Source: Streptomyces atratus
GTDB lineage: Bacteria > Actinomycetota > Actinomycetes > Streptomycetales > Streptomycetaceae
Reading direction: 5' to 3'
Length of the DNA: 64,000 nt
Assembly: GCF_900119365.1 (NCBI RefSeq)
Contig: NZ_FPJO01000010.1
Coordinates: 62,001-126,000, forward strand
Shown here: one piece after another, positions 9,192 through 17,713 of the stretch
How the letters are laid out: each line of letters begins with the position of its first letter
How positions within the stretch are numbered: the stretch's first letter is position 1
The notes under the pieces: generated by a model
Database searches by the model: none
Told to the model about the DNA's origin: nothing
The model's input: only the letters and a program-made list of their open reading frames with translations
Translations under genes and position numbers: made by a program

Positions 9192-12097
9192 GGTGTGTCC
9201 TCCTCGTACGAACGGGCGAACGAAGGTTTCGCCGCCGGTCCTGATGTGCGTCGGCTCGGGGTGAGTGACGGCCGCGGCCGGTCCGCCCCGGGCGGGCCGC
9301 CGATCGGGGAATGGGCCGCGGTGAAGCGGTAGGCGCCCGAGGACACCCGGTAGAGCACGTGGTCGGCGGCGGTCGAGACCGCCGTGATGTGGCGGTCGTC
9401 GGCGTCCGGGACCAGGCCCGATTCGCGGACCGAACCCGGGTCCGTCGTGGGCACGTACACCTCGGCGGTGGAGCCGGGAGGCACCAGGACGCGCAGGGCG
9501 ATCCGGCCGCCCTGTCGCTCCCAGGTCACCGAGACGGTGCCGCGGACCGACTCGTAGCGGGCGCTCGCGTGGCGGAGCCCGCCGGGGCGCGGCCGGATCA
9601 GCAGCGTCCGGTACCCCGTGGAGTCCGGCGCCTGGTCCAGGCCGGCGACACCGCGGTAGAGCCACTCGCCGACCGAGCCGAGCGCGTAGTGGTTGAAGGA
9701 GTTCATCGACGGCGCCCGGAATCCGGTGCCGGGGGTCCACCCGTCCCAGCGCTCCCAGATCGTGGTGGCACCGTGCCGCAGCGGAAACCGCCACGACGGC
9801 ACCTCGTCGCGGAGCAGCAGTGCGTGGGCGAGGTCGGCCCGTCCGTGGGCGTCGAGTACGGGCGCGGCGAGCGCCACTCCGAGGAAACCGGTCAGCAGGG
9901 CCGGGCCCGCCGACTCGACGAGTTCGGCGAGACGGCGGGCTCCGGCTCCGGCGAGCCCGGCGGGCAGCAGCTCGAAGGCGAGCGCGAGGAGATACCCGGT
10001 CTGGGTGTCGCCCGCGACGCGCACGCGGAGGCCGTCCGCGGCCTCCTCGGAGGTGACGAAGTGCTCGGTGAACGCGCGGCGGATGTCGTCCGCCAGCCGG
10101 TGGTAGCGCTCCCCGACGTCCTTCTGCCCCAGGGCCTCCGCGGCCCGTGCGGTGAGCCGCGCACTGTGCGCGAAGTACGCGGTGGCGACCACGTCACGCG
10201 GCGTGGGCGTGCCGGGGGCGAGCCAGTCGGAGAAGTGCGGGCCCACCCGGTGGCGCCAGACCAGCCCGGGGTTGTGACGGTGGATCAGGTCGACCCACGC
10301 GCACATGCCCTCCAGGGACCGGGAGAGGAACCGGGGATCGTCGTAGACCCGGTAGAGGTGCCACGGGACGATCACCCCCGCGTCCGCCCAGCCGGGCGCG
10401 CCCTCGTCGGCGACTCCCACGAGGCGCGGGGCGACATTGGTGAAGCCGCCGTCGGGGGTGCGGGCGTCGTCGATGTCGCGCAGCCACTTGGTGAAGAATG
10501 CGGCGACGTCCGCGTTCAGCGCGGCCGTCGGCAGGAAGACCTGCGCGTCGGCCAGCCAGCCGAGCCTCTCGTCGCGCTGCGGACAGTCCGTGGGGACACT
10601 GACGAAGTTCGAGCGCTGTCCCCAGGCCACACAGTCGTGGAGCCGCCTCAGCTCGGCGTCCGAACAGTCGAACTCCCCGGCCCACGGCGTGTCGCTGTGC
10701 AGTGCCACGGCGACGACATCGGAGTCGGCCAGCTCCGGGACACCGCTGATCTCCGCGTACCGGAACCCGTGATACGTGAAGCGCGGCTCGAACACGATGT
10801 GCTCGCGGCCGTCCCCGACGAGCACATCGGTCGCGGCGGCGGTGCGCAGATTGGCGGTGTACAGCCGCCGCGACCCGTCCAGCACCTCGGCGTGACGGAT
10901 CACCACCCGCGCCCCGGCCGCCAGCCGACGGACGGTCAGCCGTACGCGTCCGGCGAGGTTCTGGCCGAAGTCGACGACGTGGGTGCCGGGGGAGACGCGT
11001 TCGACCGAGCACGGGCGCAGCTCGGTCATCGCCCGGACGGGCTCGTCGGCGGACGCCACCAGCAGGCGGTGATCGGTCTCCGTGACCAGGGCCGGGGACC
11101 AGCCGGAGTCGTCGAAGCCGGGGAGTTCCCAGCCGTCATTGTCGTGCCGCAGGTCATGGCACTCGCCCATCAGCAGATCCGCGTGGCGCACCACGCCCGT
11201 GGCGGTGCGCCAGGTCCCGTCGGTGACGACCGAGGAGCTCCGGCCGTCCGGCCCGGTCAGACGGAGTTCCGCCAGGAACTGGGGGGCCGAGCCGTAGTGG
11301 GCTCCGGCCCTGCGTGGTTCGAAGCCGACGAATCCGCTCCACCAGCCGTCGGCGACGGTGGCCGCGAGGACGTTCTCGCCCTCGCGCAGCGCCGCGGTGA
11401 CGTCGTACGTCTGGTACTGGACGCGGCGGTGGTAATCGGTCCAGCCGGGCGCGAGTTCGGCGTCGCCGACCCGTACGCCGTTGAGCCGGACCTCGTACAG
11501 GCCGCGCGCGGTGACATGGAGCCGGGCAAGGGTGCCGGCCGATGCTGTGAAGGTGCGGCGCAGGACGGGGCACGGGGCGAGCCCGTGGTCGTCCAGGGCG
11601 AACCCGCCCTCGGTGGGCGCGTCCATGACGTCGACCGGACGCGGGTCGTGGGTGATCCACGAGGCCCGCCACTTGCCCACGTGGGTGATGCCGGTCTCGA
11701 ACCACGAAGTGGCCTCGGCGGGCGTGTCCGACCCGGCCGGCCACACGGAGACCCGCCAGTGGAAGCGGGTACGGCCCGGGAGCGCCGGCCCCGCGTAGCC
11801 GACGGCCGTCGCACCGGGATCGGACACCCGGCCCGAGTCCCAGAGGAGTTGACCGCACCCGTCCAGATCCTCGGCCCGCCCCGCGACGCGGACCCGGTAC
11901 GCCACCGGGTCGTCGCCACGAAGGTCGGAGGCCAGCCGCCAGGAGAGCCGGGGCGCCGGTTCGTCGATCCCCAGCGGGGTGGTGCGGTGCTCGCACCGCA
12001 GGGCGTACGGCCGCAGCCCCCGGGCCCCGGGACGGCCGGTCGCCGCCGCTTCGGCGGGGCGGCGGGCGGGTACATCCGCTACCGGGGAACCGGACAC
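9188..12097 (-). CDS. GH78 alpha-L-rhamnosidase
   Basis: A 969-residue inverting alpha-L-rhamnosidase. It follows the Bac_rhamnosid order: N-terminal fibronectin-like domain (APRLSWRL), concanavalin-like and beta domains with a WWSGFVGF motif near residue 255, (alpha/alpha)6 catalytic barrel from about residue 480, and C-terminal beta domain. The catalytic motif DCPQRDERLGWLADAQVF is near residues 505-522; its Glu is the expected general acid. TTIWERWDGW near residue 782 carries the second acidic residue. I chose GTG at 12097 because GGAAGGA lies 7 bases upstream; longer starts have no ribosome site. No signal peptide is visible, so it may act on imported oligosaccharides. It is the first gene of the operon and overlaps the lipoprotein start by 4 bases. 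Confidence 0.9.
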   Translation of the reverse strand: MSGSPVADVPARRPAEAAATGRPGARGLRPYALRCEHRTTPLGIDEPAPRLSWRLASDLRGDDPVAYRVRVAGRAEDLDGCGQLLWDSGRVSDPGATAVGYAGPALPGRTRFHWRVSVWPAGSDTPAEATSWFETGITHVGKWRASWITHDPRPVDVMDAPTEGGFALDDHGLAPCPVLRRTFTASAGTLARLHVTARGLYEVRLNGVRVGDAELAPGWTDYHRRVQYQTYDVTAALREGENVLAATVADGWWSGFVGFEPRRAGAHYGSAPQFLAELRLTGPDGRSSSVVTDGTWRTATGVVRHADLLMGECHDLRHDNDGWELPGFDDSGWSPALVTETDHRLLVASADEPVRAMTELRPCSVERVSPGTHVVDFGQNLAGRVRLTVRRLAAGARVVIRHAEVLDGSRRLYTANLRTAAATDVLVGDGREHIVFEPRFTYHGFRYAEISGVPELADSDVVAVALHSDTPWAGEFDCSDAELRRLHDCVAWGQRSNFVSVPTDCPQRDERLGWLADAQVFLPTAALNADVAAFFTKWLRDIDDARTPDGGFTNVAPRLVGVADEGAPGWADAGVIVPWHLYRVYDDPRFLSRSLEGMCAWVDLIHRHNPGLVWRHRVGPHFSDWLAPGTPTPRDVVATAYFAHSARLTARAAEALGQKDVGERYHRLADDIRRAFTEHFVTSEEAADGLRVRVAGDTQTGYLLALAFELLPAGLAGAGARRLAELVESAGPALLTGFLGVALAAPVLDAHGRADLAHALLLRDEVPSWRFPLRHGATTIWERWDGWTPGTGFRAPSMNSFNHYALGSVGEWLYRGVAGLDQAPDSTGYRTLLIRPRPGGLRHASARYESVRGTVSVTWERQGGRIALRVLVPPGSTAEVYVPTTDPGSVRESGLVPDADDRHITAVSTAADHVLYRVSSGAYRFTAAHSPIGGPPGADRPRPSLTPSRRTSGPAAKPSFARSYEEDTP

Positions 12098-12139
12098 GAG
12101 CACGTCCTTCCGTCGCACCGAATTTCCCGATGTGAAATC

Positions 12140-12190
12140 TAACGTTAATTCTGTGGCGTGGAGACTATGAGCCGCCCTGAGGGGTGTCAA
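12140..12190 (-). promoter_or_regulatory. Promoter and LacI-like operator of the rhamnoside operon
   Basis: Read on the minus strand: TTGACA (-35, 12185-12190), a 17-base spacer, and TAGTCT (-10, 12162-12167). This is close to the Streptomyces housekeeping consensus. Just downstream, where the transcript should begin, lies the palindrome TAACGTTA (12140-12147). It has the central CG typical of LacI-family operators. A repressor bound there would block initiation. No LacI gene is present in the window. Confidence 0.6.
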
Positions 12191-12407
12191 GGGTGTTGCC
12201 GGGCCTGTCGTCGGTCGCCTGGAAAAATGGTTGATGTCTCCTCAACTAACCGCCTGTGAACGGCGATGTGACCGCGCGCAGGTGGCCTTGTGGCGCCTGA
12301 TTCCCCTGTGATATCCACGCTGTGATTACCACATGGACGGGCGTGAAATCACGTGCCGATCCCACCTCGTACCGGGCGGAATTCCGTTCGACGAAGGGAC
12401 GAGTTTC

Positions 12408-14012
12408 ATGCAAATGAACAGTGGGTCAGGTGGTACCGGAGGGTTCGGAAGACGGGCGATGCTCGGCGGGACAGTCGGTATGGCCCTCGCCGCGGCCGGC
12501 CTGTCGGCGGGCAGGGCCTGGGGTGACGCGCCCTTCCACGAGGATCCGTTCACCCTGGGCGTGGCGTCCGGCGACCCGTGGCCGGACGGGGTCGTCCTGT
12601 GGACCCGCCTCGCTCCCCAGCCCCTCGCGCCCGACGGAAGCGGCGGCATGCCGCCGTACGCCTTCGACGTGCAGTGGGAGGTCGCCCGCGACGACCGCTT
12701 CCGGTCCGTCGTACGCCGGGGACGGACCCGTGCGGTGCCCGAACTCGCCCACTCCGTCCACGTCGAGGTCTCCGGACTCCAGCCCGGCCGGCACTACTAC
12801 TACCGCTTCCGCGCCGGCGGCATGCTCAGCCCCGTCGGGCGCACCCGCACCGCGCCCCCGCCGCACAGCCGGCCCCGGGAGCTGGACTTCGCCTTCGTCT
12901 CCTGCCAGGCGTGGTTCGAGGGCTTCTACACCGCCTACCGGCACCTCGCCGAGGAGGACGTCGATCTGGTCCTGCACCTCGGCGACTACATCTACGAGAA
13001 CGCCATCGACGCCATGGGCGGCGTACGCAACGTCCCCGTCGCCGCCGAGCTGCGCCCCGAGCCGATGAACCTCGTCCAGTACCGCAACCGCCACGCCCTC
13101 CACCACTTCGACCCCGACCTCATCGCCGCCCACCAGGCCCACCCGTTCGCCCTCGTCTGGGACGACCACGAGGTCGAGGACAACTGGGCACGCGACAAGT
13201 CCAAGGCCGACAACGAACCCGACCAGGACCCGGCGGTCTTCCGCGAGCGTGCGGCCGCCGCGTTCCAGGCGTACTACGAGCACCTGCCGCTGCGGCTGCC
13301 GAACAAGCCGAACGGCTTCGAGGCCCGGATGTACCGCCGTCTGCGCTACGGGCGGATGGCCACCTTCCACATCCTCGACACCCGGCTCTTCCGAGACGAC
13401 CAGCCCTGCGGCGACGGCATCAAGAGCGGCTGCGACGAACGGCTGACGCCCGGCCGCACCATCCTCGGCCCCGAGCAGGAGCAGTGGCTGTACAGCGGCC
13501 TCGGACGCTCCGACACGACATGGAACATGATCTCCCAGCAGATCCCCGTGACCCAGGTCGACACCGACCCCGGCCCCGGCCAGGCATTCGTGATGGACTT
13601 CTGGGACGGCTACGTGGACGCCCGCCAACGGCTGTTCAAGGAGATAACCGACCGCAACGTGAGCAACCCCGTCGTCCTCACCGGTGACATGCACCGCCAC
13701 CTCGCCGCCGATCTCAAGCAGAACTTCGACGACCCGGGGTCGCCCACGCTCGGTGTCGAGTTCGTCGGCTCGTCCATCTCCACCACCAAGGACGGGATGG
13801 ACCTGGACCCCTCAGGTGCCAAGCTGCTCGCCGCCAACGAGCACATCAAGTTCACCAACTTCCAGCGCGGCTACGTACGCTGCGAGCTGACCCGGGACAG
13901 CTGCCGCGCCGATTTCCGGGTCCTGCCGTACGTGACCACCCCCGGCGCACCCGTCTCGACCCGGACCTCCTACGTGACCGAGGCCGGCCGGCCGGGTCTG
14001 CAGCAGGCCTGA
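12408..14012 (+). CDS. phoD: Alkaline phosphatase D (PhoD), Tat-exported
   Basis: A 534-residue secreted phosphodiesterase/phosphatase of the PhoD family. It starts at ATG 12408 behind GAAGGGA. The signal contains FGRRAMLGG, a twin-arginine motif as in the founding Tat substrate PhoD, then an Ala-rich segment ending near AWGDA. A fibronectin-like N-terminal domain (residues 45-160) precedes the metallophosphatase core. Metal-ligand motifs are FVSCQ, HLGDYIYE, WDDHEVEDNW and TGDMHRH, in family order. It releases phosphate from extracellular phosphodiesters, using Fe and Ca in characterised members. A hairpin follows the gene. A convincing PhoP box was not found. Confidence 0.93.
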   Translation: MQMNSGSGGTGGFGRRAMLGGTVGMALAAAGLSAGRAWGDAPFHEDPFTLGVASGDPWPDGVVLWTRLAPQPLAPDGSGGMPPYAFDVQWEVARDDRFRSVVRRGRTRAVPELAHSVHVEVSGLQPGRHYYYRFRAGGMLSPVGRTRTAPPPHSRPRELDFAFVSCQAWFEGFYTAYRHLAEEDVDLVLHLGDYIYENAIDAMGGVRNVPVAAELRPEPMNLVQYRNRHALHHFDPDLIAAHQAHPFALVWDDHEVEDNWARDKSKADNEPDQDPAVFRERAAAAFQAYYEHLPLRLPNKPNGFEARMYRRLRYGRMATFHILDTRLFRDDQPCGDGIKSGCDERLTPGRTILGPEQEQWLYSGLGRSDTTWNMISQQIPVTQVDTDPGPGQAFVMDFWDGYVDARQRLFKEITDRNVSNPVVLTGDMHRHLAADLKQNFDDPGSPTLGVEFVGSSISTTKDGMDLDPSGAKLLAANEHIKFTNFQRGYVRCELTRDSCRADFRVLPYVTTPGAPVSTRTSYVTEAGRPGLQQA

Positions 14013-14024
14013 ACGCAGCAGGGA

Positions 14025-14052
14025 GGCGGTGCCCCGGAAATGGGGCGCCGCC
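14025..14052. terminator. Hairpin between phoD and the cupredoxin remnant
   Basis: GGCGGTGCCCC (14025-14035) pairs with GGGGCGCCGCC (14042-14052) with one G-U-type mismatch and a 6-nt loop. It sits between converging genes and can serve both. Confidence 0.7.
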
Positions 14053-14060
14053 CACGTGGT

Positions 14061-14430
14061 TCACCGGACGGTGAGCGTCCCCTTCATGTACGGGTGAAAG
14101 GTGCAGATGAACGGGTACGAGCCCGCCTTGTCCGGGGCCGTGAAGGTGACCGTCTGCCCGGACGCCACCTTGCCGGTGTCGAAGGCCTTGCCGCCGGTGG
14201 CGGTCAGGGTGTGGGTCTCTGGGTCCTTGTTGACCACCGTGATCGGAGTCCCCGGCGCGACCGCGGGGCGGGCCGGCTCGAACGTGAAGTCCTTGATCGT
14301 GATCAGCGCCTTGCCGACCGGGGAGGAGACGGCCGACGGGGCCGCCGGTCCGACGGCACTGTGGCCCGAACGTCAGGAGCCCCGCGACCGGGAAAGGGGC
14401 AGGCGCTCTGAGTGACCCGCAGCCCGAATC
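14061..14430 (-). pseudogene. Cupredoxin (plastocyanin/azurin-like) with a broken N-terminus
   Basis: On the minus strand the frame ending at 14061 encodes a complete cupredoxin fold of about 95 residues. It includes VGKALITIKDFTFEPARPAV, then DPETHTL, then YPFICTFHPYMKGTLTV. The spaced His, Cys, His and Met are a type-1 copper site. Read upstream, this frame meets a TGA (14373-14375) and has no usable start. A different frame carries FPVAGLLTFG, which looks like the end of a signal peptide. The gene therefore seems to have lost its frame around 14360-14375 through a small indel. An intact version would be an exported copper protein, fitting the CtaG neighbour. A downstream non-standard start cannot be fully excluded. 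Confidence 0.6.
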
Positions 14431-14491
14431 CGTCCGGCGTACCGCGGTAGGCGGCCGGTGCGCCGGACGGCCCGACGGCAGCTCCCCGCAC

Positions 14492-14650
14492 TCAGGATTC
14501 GCGCGTCGCCGCCATCCCCAGGGTGATCAGGCCGAGCACCACCCAGCCGAACCAGAGCCAGCCACTGCTCCCCAGCGCCACCGTGTAGGCGGTGACCACG
14601 ACCAGGGCGGTCAGCGTGAGCACTCCCATGGCCTTCGTGGATCCGGACAT
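14492..14650 (-). CDS. 52-residue membrane protein upstream of the cupredoxin
   Basis: A small ORF with a strong ribosome site (GAGGAGGG ahead of ATG 14650). It encodes MSGSTKAMGVLTLTALVVV, then TAYTVALGSSGWLWFGWVVL, then GLITLGMAATRES. Two hydrophobic helices are evident. It lies 66 bases downstream of the ctaG stop on the same strand and probably belongs to the same transcript. I do not recognise a family. Its position between CtaG and a cupredoxin suggests a link with cytochrome oxidase or copper at the membrane, but this is only context. Confidence 0.65.
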   Translation of the reverse strand: MSGSTKAMGVLTLTALVVVTAYTVALGSSGWLWFGWVVLGLITLGMAATRES

Positions 14651-14716
14651 GCCCGCACCCTCCTCATCGGCCGTGCGGCCGTGGATGCCATCGTCACCCC
14701 TGAGGCATGCCCACCG

Positions 14717-15667
14717 CTACTGCCCGCGTGCCTGCAATGAGGCGAGATAGGCGTTGTACGCCTTCAGCTCCTGGTCACCGTCCCGGTCGGCCCGACGGTC
14801 CGAGCGCTTCGCCGTCCGCTGCTCGGAGCGGTACCACTGGAAGACCAGCGCGATCAGCACCAGCACCGACGGGATCTCGCTGAAGGCCCAGGCGATCCCG
14901 CCCGCCCAGCCCTGATCGCTCAGCGCGTCGATGCCCAGCGAGGCCGGCGGATGCTTGTACGTTCCCACCATCGGAGTCGTCGCCATCATCAGCGCGATAC
15001 CGAAGAACGCGTGGAACGGCATCCCGGCGAACAGCTCCAGCATCCGCATCACATAGCCGGGCCGGTGCGGCCCCGGGTCGACACCCATGATCGGCCAGAA
15101 GAACACCAGGCCGACCGCGAGGAAGTGCACCATCATCGCGATGTGACCGGTCTTCGAGCCCATCAGGAAGTCGAAGAGCGGGGTGAAGTACAGCCCGTAC
15201 AAACTGGCGATGAAGATCGGGATCGTGAAGGCCGGATGCGTGATGATCCTCATGTACCGGCTGTGCAGCAGCTTGAGCAGCAGCTCGCGCGGACCTGTGC
15301 GGCCACGGCCCGCGACCGGCAGCGCACGCAGAGCCAACGTCACCGGGGCGCCCAGCAGCAGCAGGATCGGCGACAGCATGCTGATCACCATGTGCTGCAC
15401 CATGTGCACGCTGAACATGACCATGCCGTAGTCGTTGAGCTTGGTGCACATCATCAGGGCGATGCTCAGCACGCCGACGACGAAGAACACGATCCGGCCG
15501 ACCGGCCAGTCGTCACCGCGTCTGCGCAGCCGCAGCACGGCGTACCCGTACAGGCCGATGCCGAGAACACAGCCGATGAGGAAGAAGGGGTCCGCGGAGA
15601 ATTGGAGTCCACGTCCCAGCGTGAACGGCGGCATATCCATGTTCATGCCGTGCCCGCTGTGATCCAT
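14717..15667 (-). CDS. ctaG: Cytochrome c oxidase assembly protein, caa3-type CtaG
   Basis: A 316-residue multi-pass membrane protein of the caa3 CtaG family, which helps copper insertion into cytochrome oxidase. About seven helices are visible. The conserved HMVQHMVISMLSPILLLLGA stretch is near residues 100-120, HPAFTIPIF near 153, and MVHFLAVGL and GMPFHAFFGI further on. The His residues are probable metal ligands. The N-terminus (MDHSGHGMNMDMPPF) is rich in His and Met, as in copper-handling proteins. ATG 15667 follows CAGGAGT. The cytoplasmic tail is basic. The downstream 52-aa membrane protein and the cupredoxin remnant extend the copper theme. Confidence 0.88.
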   Translation of the reverse strand: MDHSGHGMNMDMPPFTLGRGLQFSADPFFLIGCVLGIGLYGYAVLRLRRRGDDWPVGRIVFFVVGVLSIALMMCTKLNDYGMVMFSVHMVQHMVISMLSPILLLLGAPVTLALRALPVAGRGRTGPRELLLKLLHSRYMRIITHPAFTIPIFIASLYGLYFTPLFDFLMGSKTGHIAMMVHFLAVGLVFFWPIMGVDPGPHRPGYVMRMLELFAGMPFHAFFGIALMMATTPMVGTYKHPPASLGIDALSDQGWAGGIAWAFSEIPSVLVLIALVFQWYRSEQRTAKRSDRRADRDGDQELKAYNAYLASLQARGQ

Positions 15668-15724
15668 CTGTTCACTCCTGCTGGGGGCGTCCCCGTTTCG
15701 TGCCGGTTGTCCCGACCAGAGTAG

Positions 15725-15760
15725 AACTGCCCCCGGCCGCAGCCGCGGCCGGGGGCAGTT
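15725..15760 (-). terminator. Strong hairpin terminator after the phosphofructokinase gene
   Basis: A 16-bp perfect inverted repeat (15725-15740 and 15745-15760) with a 4-nt loop lies 19 bases after the pfkA stop and upstream of ctaG. It should end pfkA transcription. Confidence 0.8.
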
Positions 15761-15778
15761 CATGGGACAGGGTGTCGC

Positions 15779-16807
15779 TCAGAGCACGCATTCCGCCTCG
15801 GCGTACCGCTCGCCCGGGACGGTCTTCAGCGTCTCCACTGCCTCGCCCAGCGGCACCATCACGATGTCCGTGCCGCGCAGCGCCGTCATCATGCCGAATT
15901 CACCGCGGTGCGCGGCCTCCACCGCGTGCCAGCCGAAACGGGTGGCGAGCACCCGGTCGTACGCGGTCGGCGTGCCGCCGCGCTGCACATGGCCGAGGAT
16001 CACCGGACGGGCCTCCTTACCGAGGCGCTGCTCCAGCTCGGTGGAGAGCTGCGTGGCCATCCCGGCGAACCGCTCGTGCCCGTAGATGTCCTTGGTGCCC
16101 TGCTCGATCTCCATGGACGTGCCCTCGCGGGGCTTGGCGCCCTCGGCGACGACGACGATCGCGAACTTCTTGCCGGCCGAGAACCGCTTGCCGACCACCT
16201 CGGTCAGCTCGTCGATGTCGAACGGGCGCTCCGGCACGACGATGGCGTGCGCACCGGCCGCCATGCCCGAGTGCAGCGCGATCCAGCCGGTGTGGCGGCC
16301 CATGACCTCGACGATCAGCACCCGCTGGTGCGATTCGGCGGTCGTCTTCAGCCGGTCGAGCGCCTCGGTCGCGACACCGACGGCCGTGTCGAAGCCGAAG
16401 GTCACATCCGTGGAGGCGATGTCGTTGTCGATGGTCTTCGGTACGCCGACGATCGGCAGCCCCGCCTCGGAGAGCAGGTTGGCCGCCTTCAGCGTGCCCT
16501 CGCCACCGATCGGGATGATCGCGTCGAGGCCGAGATCGGAGACATGGCCCCTGGCCTGTTCCACGCCGCCCCGCAGATGGGCGGGCTGGACCCGGGAGGA
16601 GCCGAGGATCGTGCCGCCCCGGGCGAGGATGCCGCCGACCGCGTCGAGGTCGAGCTTGCGGTAGTCGCCGTCGAGGAGGCCCTTCCACCCGTCGTGGAAG
16701 CCGATGACCTCGTCGCCGTGGTCGACCACCGCACGGTGCACGACGGAACGGATGACGGCGTTGAGGCCGGGGCAGTCGCCGCCGGAGGTGAGCACACCAA
16801 TTCGCAT
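15779..16807 (-). CDS. pfkA: ATP-dependent 6-phosphofructokinase
   Basis: A 342-residue cytoplasmic enzyme that phosphorylates fructose 6-phosphate to the 1,6-bisphosphate in glycolysis. It has the family landmarks: an N-terminal GVLTSGGDCPGLN phosphate loop, IGGEGTLKAA near residues 101-110, the catalytic PKTIDND near 123-129, and MGRHTGWIA near 168. GGEG, not GGED, marks the ATP-using form rather than the pyrophosphate form, as described for actinomycete PFKs. Length matches Streptomyces PfkA (about 341). The gene starts at ATG 16807. It stands alone, ends at a strong hairpin and is probably monocistronic. Confidence 0.93.
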   Translation of the reverse strand: MRIGVLTSGGDCPGLNAVIRSVVHRAVVDHGDEVIGFHDGWKGLLDGDYRKLDLDAVGGILARGGTILGSSRVQPAHLRGGVEQARGHVSDLGLDAIIPIGGEGTLKAANLLSEAGLPIVGVPKTIDNDIASTDVTFGFDTAVGVATEALDRLKTTAESHQRVLIVEVMGRHTGWIALHSGMAAGAHAIVVPERPFDIDELTEVVGKRFSAGKKFAIVVVAEGAKPREGTSMEIEQGTKDIYGHERFAGMATQLSTELEQRLGKEARPVILGHVQRGGTPTAYDRVLATRFGWHAVEAAHRGEFGMMTALRGTDIVMVPLGEAVETLKTVPGERYAEAECVL

Positions 16808-16950
16808 TGCCCGGGAAACCTTTGCAACGTGGGCCGACGACCGGACCACGTCGTCCGGTTGGATCCCCGCCACCCTACCGGCGCAGGGTGGCGGGACCGA
16901 ACCGGGCGTCCGCCTGCTGGACTCCGCTCAGACGAGCGAAATACGCCTCA

Positions 16951-17679
16951 TCAGGCGGGCTGTGTGGCCGAGGCGATGCGCTCGGCGCGCAGCGCCTCGT
17001 ACCAGCGTTCGTCCGTCGGCGGCAGCGCGTTCACATCGAGGGCCAGCTTCAGCAGCAGGTCCGCGATCTGCGGGTTGCGCGCCATCACGGGGCCGTGCAT
17101 GTACGTACCGAAGACGGTGTCGTTGTACGCGCCCTCGGTGCCGTCACCGGTGCCGTTGCCCCGGCCGAACTGCACCCGGGCGAACGGCCGTGCCGTCGGG
17201 CCGAGATGGGTGACGCCCTGGTGGTTCTCGAAACCGGTCAGCGGCGGCAGGCCGAGCCGCGGGTCGATGTCGGCCAGTACGTCACCGACGCACCGGGCAC
17301 CCTCGCCACGGGTGGAGACCACGTCGAGCAGCCCGAGGCCGGGCTCGCGGTCGCCGAGGTCATTGATGAACTCGTGGCCGAGGATCTGGTAGCCGGCGCA
17401 GACCGAGAAGATGATCGCGCCGTTCGACGCGGCCCGGCTGAGCCCGCCGTCACGGCGCAGCCGCTCCGCAGCGAGACGCTGCGGCCGGTCCTCACCGCCG
17501 CCGATCAGATAGATGTCGCCGGACGTCGGAACCGGCTGGTCGCTGCGCACGTCGACGCGCTGCACGTCGAGACCGCGCTGCCGGGCCCGGCGCTCCACCA
17601 CCAGCGCGTTGCCCTGGTCGCCGTAGGTGCTGAGGAGGTCGGGGTAGACCCAGACCAGACGCAGACCGTTGTTGCTCAT
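16951..17679 (-). CDS. gatD: Lipid II isoglutaminyl synthase, glutaminase subunit GatD
   Basis: A 242-residue class-I glutamine amidotransferase-like protein. The nucleophile motif FSVCAGYQILG contains Cys near residue 94. The partner His is in GTYMHGP near residue 196. GatD releases ammonia from glutamine and channels it to MurT, which amidates D-Glu of the lipid II stem peptide to D-isoglutamine. The two genes are adjacent on the minus strand (MurT first), separated by 34 bases. This is the normal arrangement in Gram-positive bacteria with amidated peptidoglycan. Nothing unusual is seen. Confidence 0.93.
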   Translation of the reverse strand: MSNNGLRLVWVYPDLLSTYGDQGNALVVERRARQRGLDVQRVDVRSDQPVPTSGDIYLIGGGEDRPQRLAAERLRRDGGLSRAASNGAIIFSVCAGYQILGHEFINDLGDREPGLGLLDVVSTRGEGARCVGDVLADIDPRLGLPPLTGFENHQGVTHLGPTARPFARVQFGRGNGTGDGTEGAYNDTVFGTYMHGPVMARNPQIADLLLKLALDVNALPPTDERWYEALRAERIASATQPA

Positions 17680-17713
17680 GCTTCGTCCTCTCCGGAGGTG
17701 GCCGGGGCCGGGG

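Noticed and set aside
12240..12290. Possible PHO box before phoD (GGTCACA and GTTCACA on the minus strand)
   Set aside because: The two units are 12, not 11, bases apart and only one matches well; not enough for a PhoP site.
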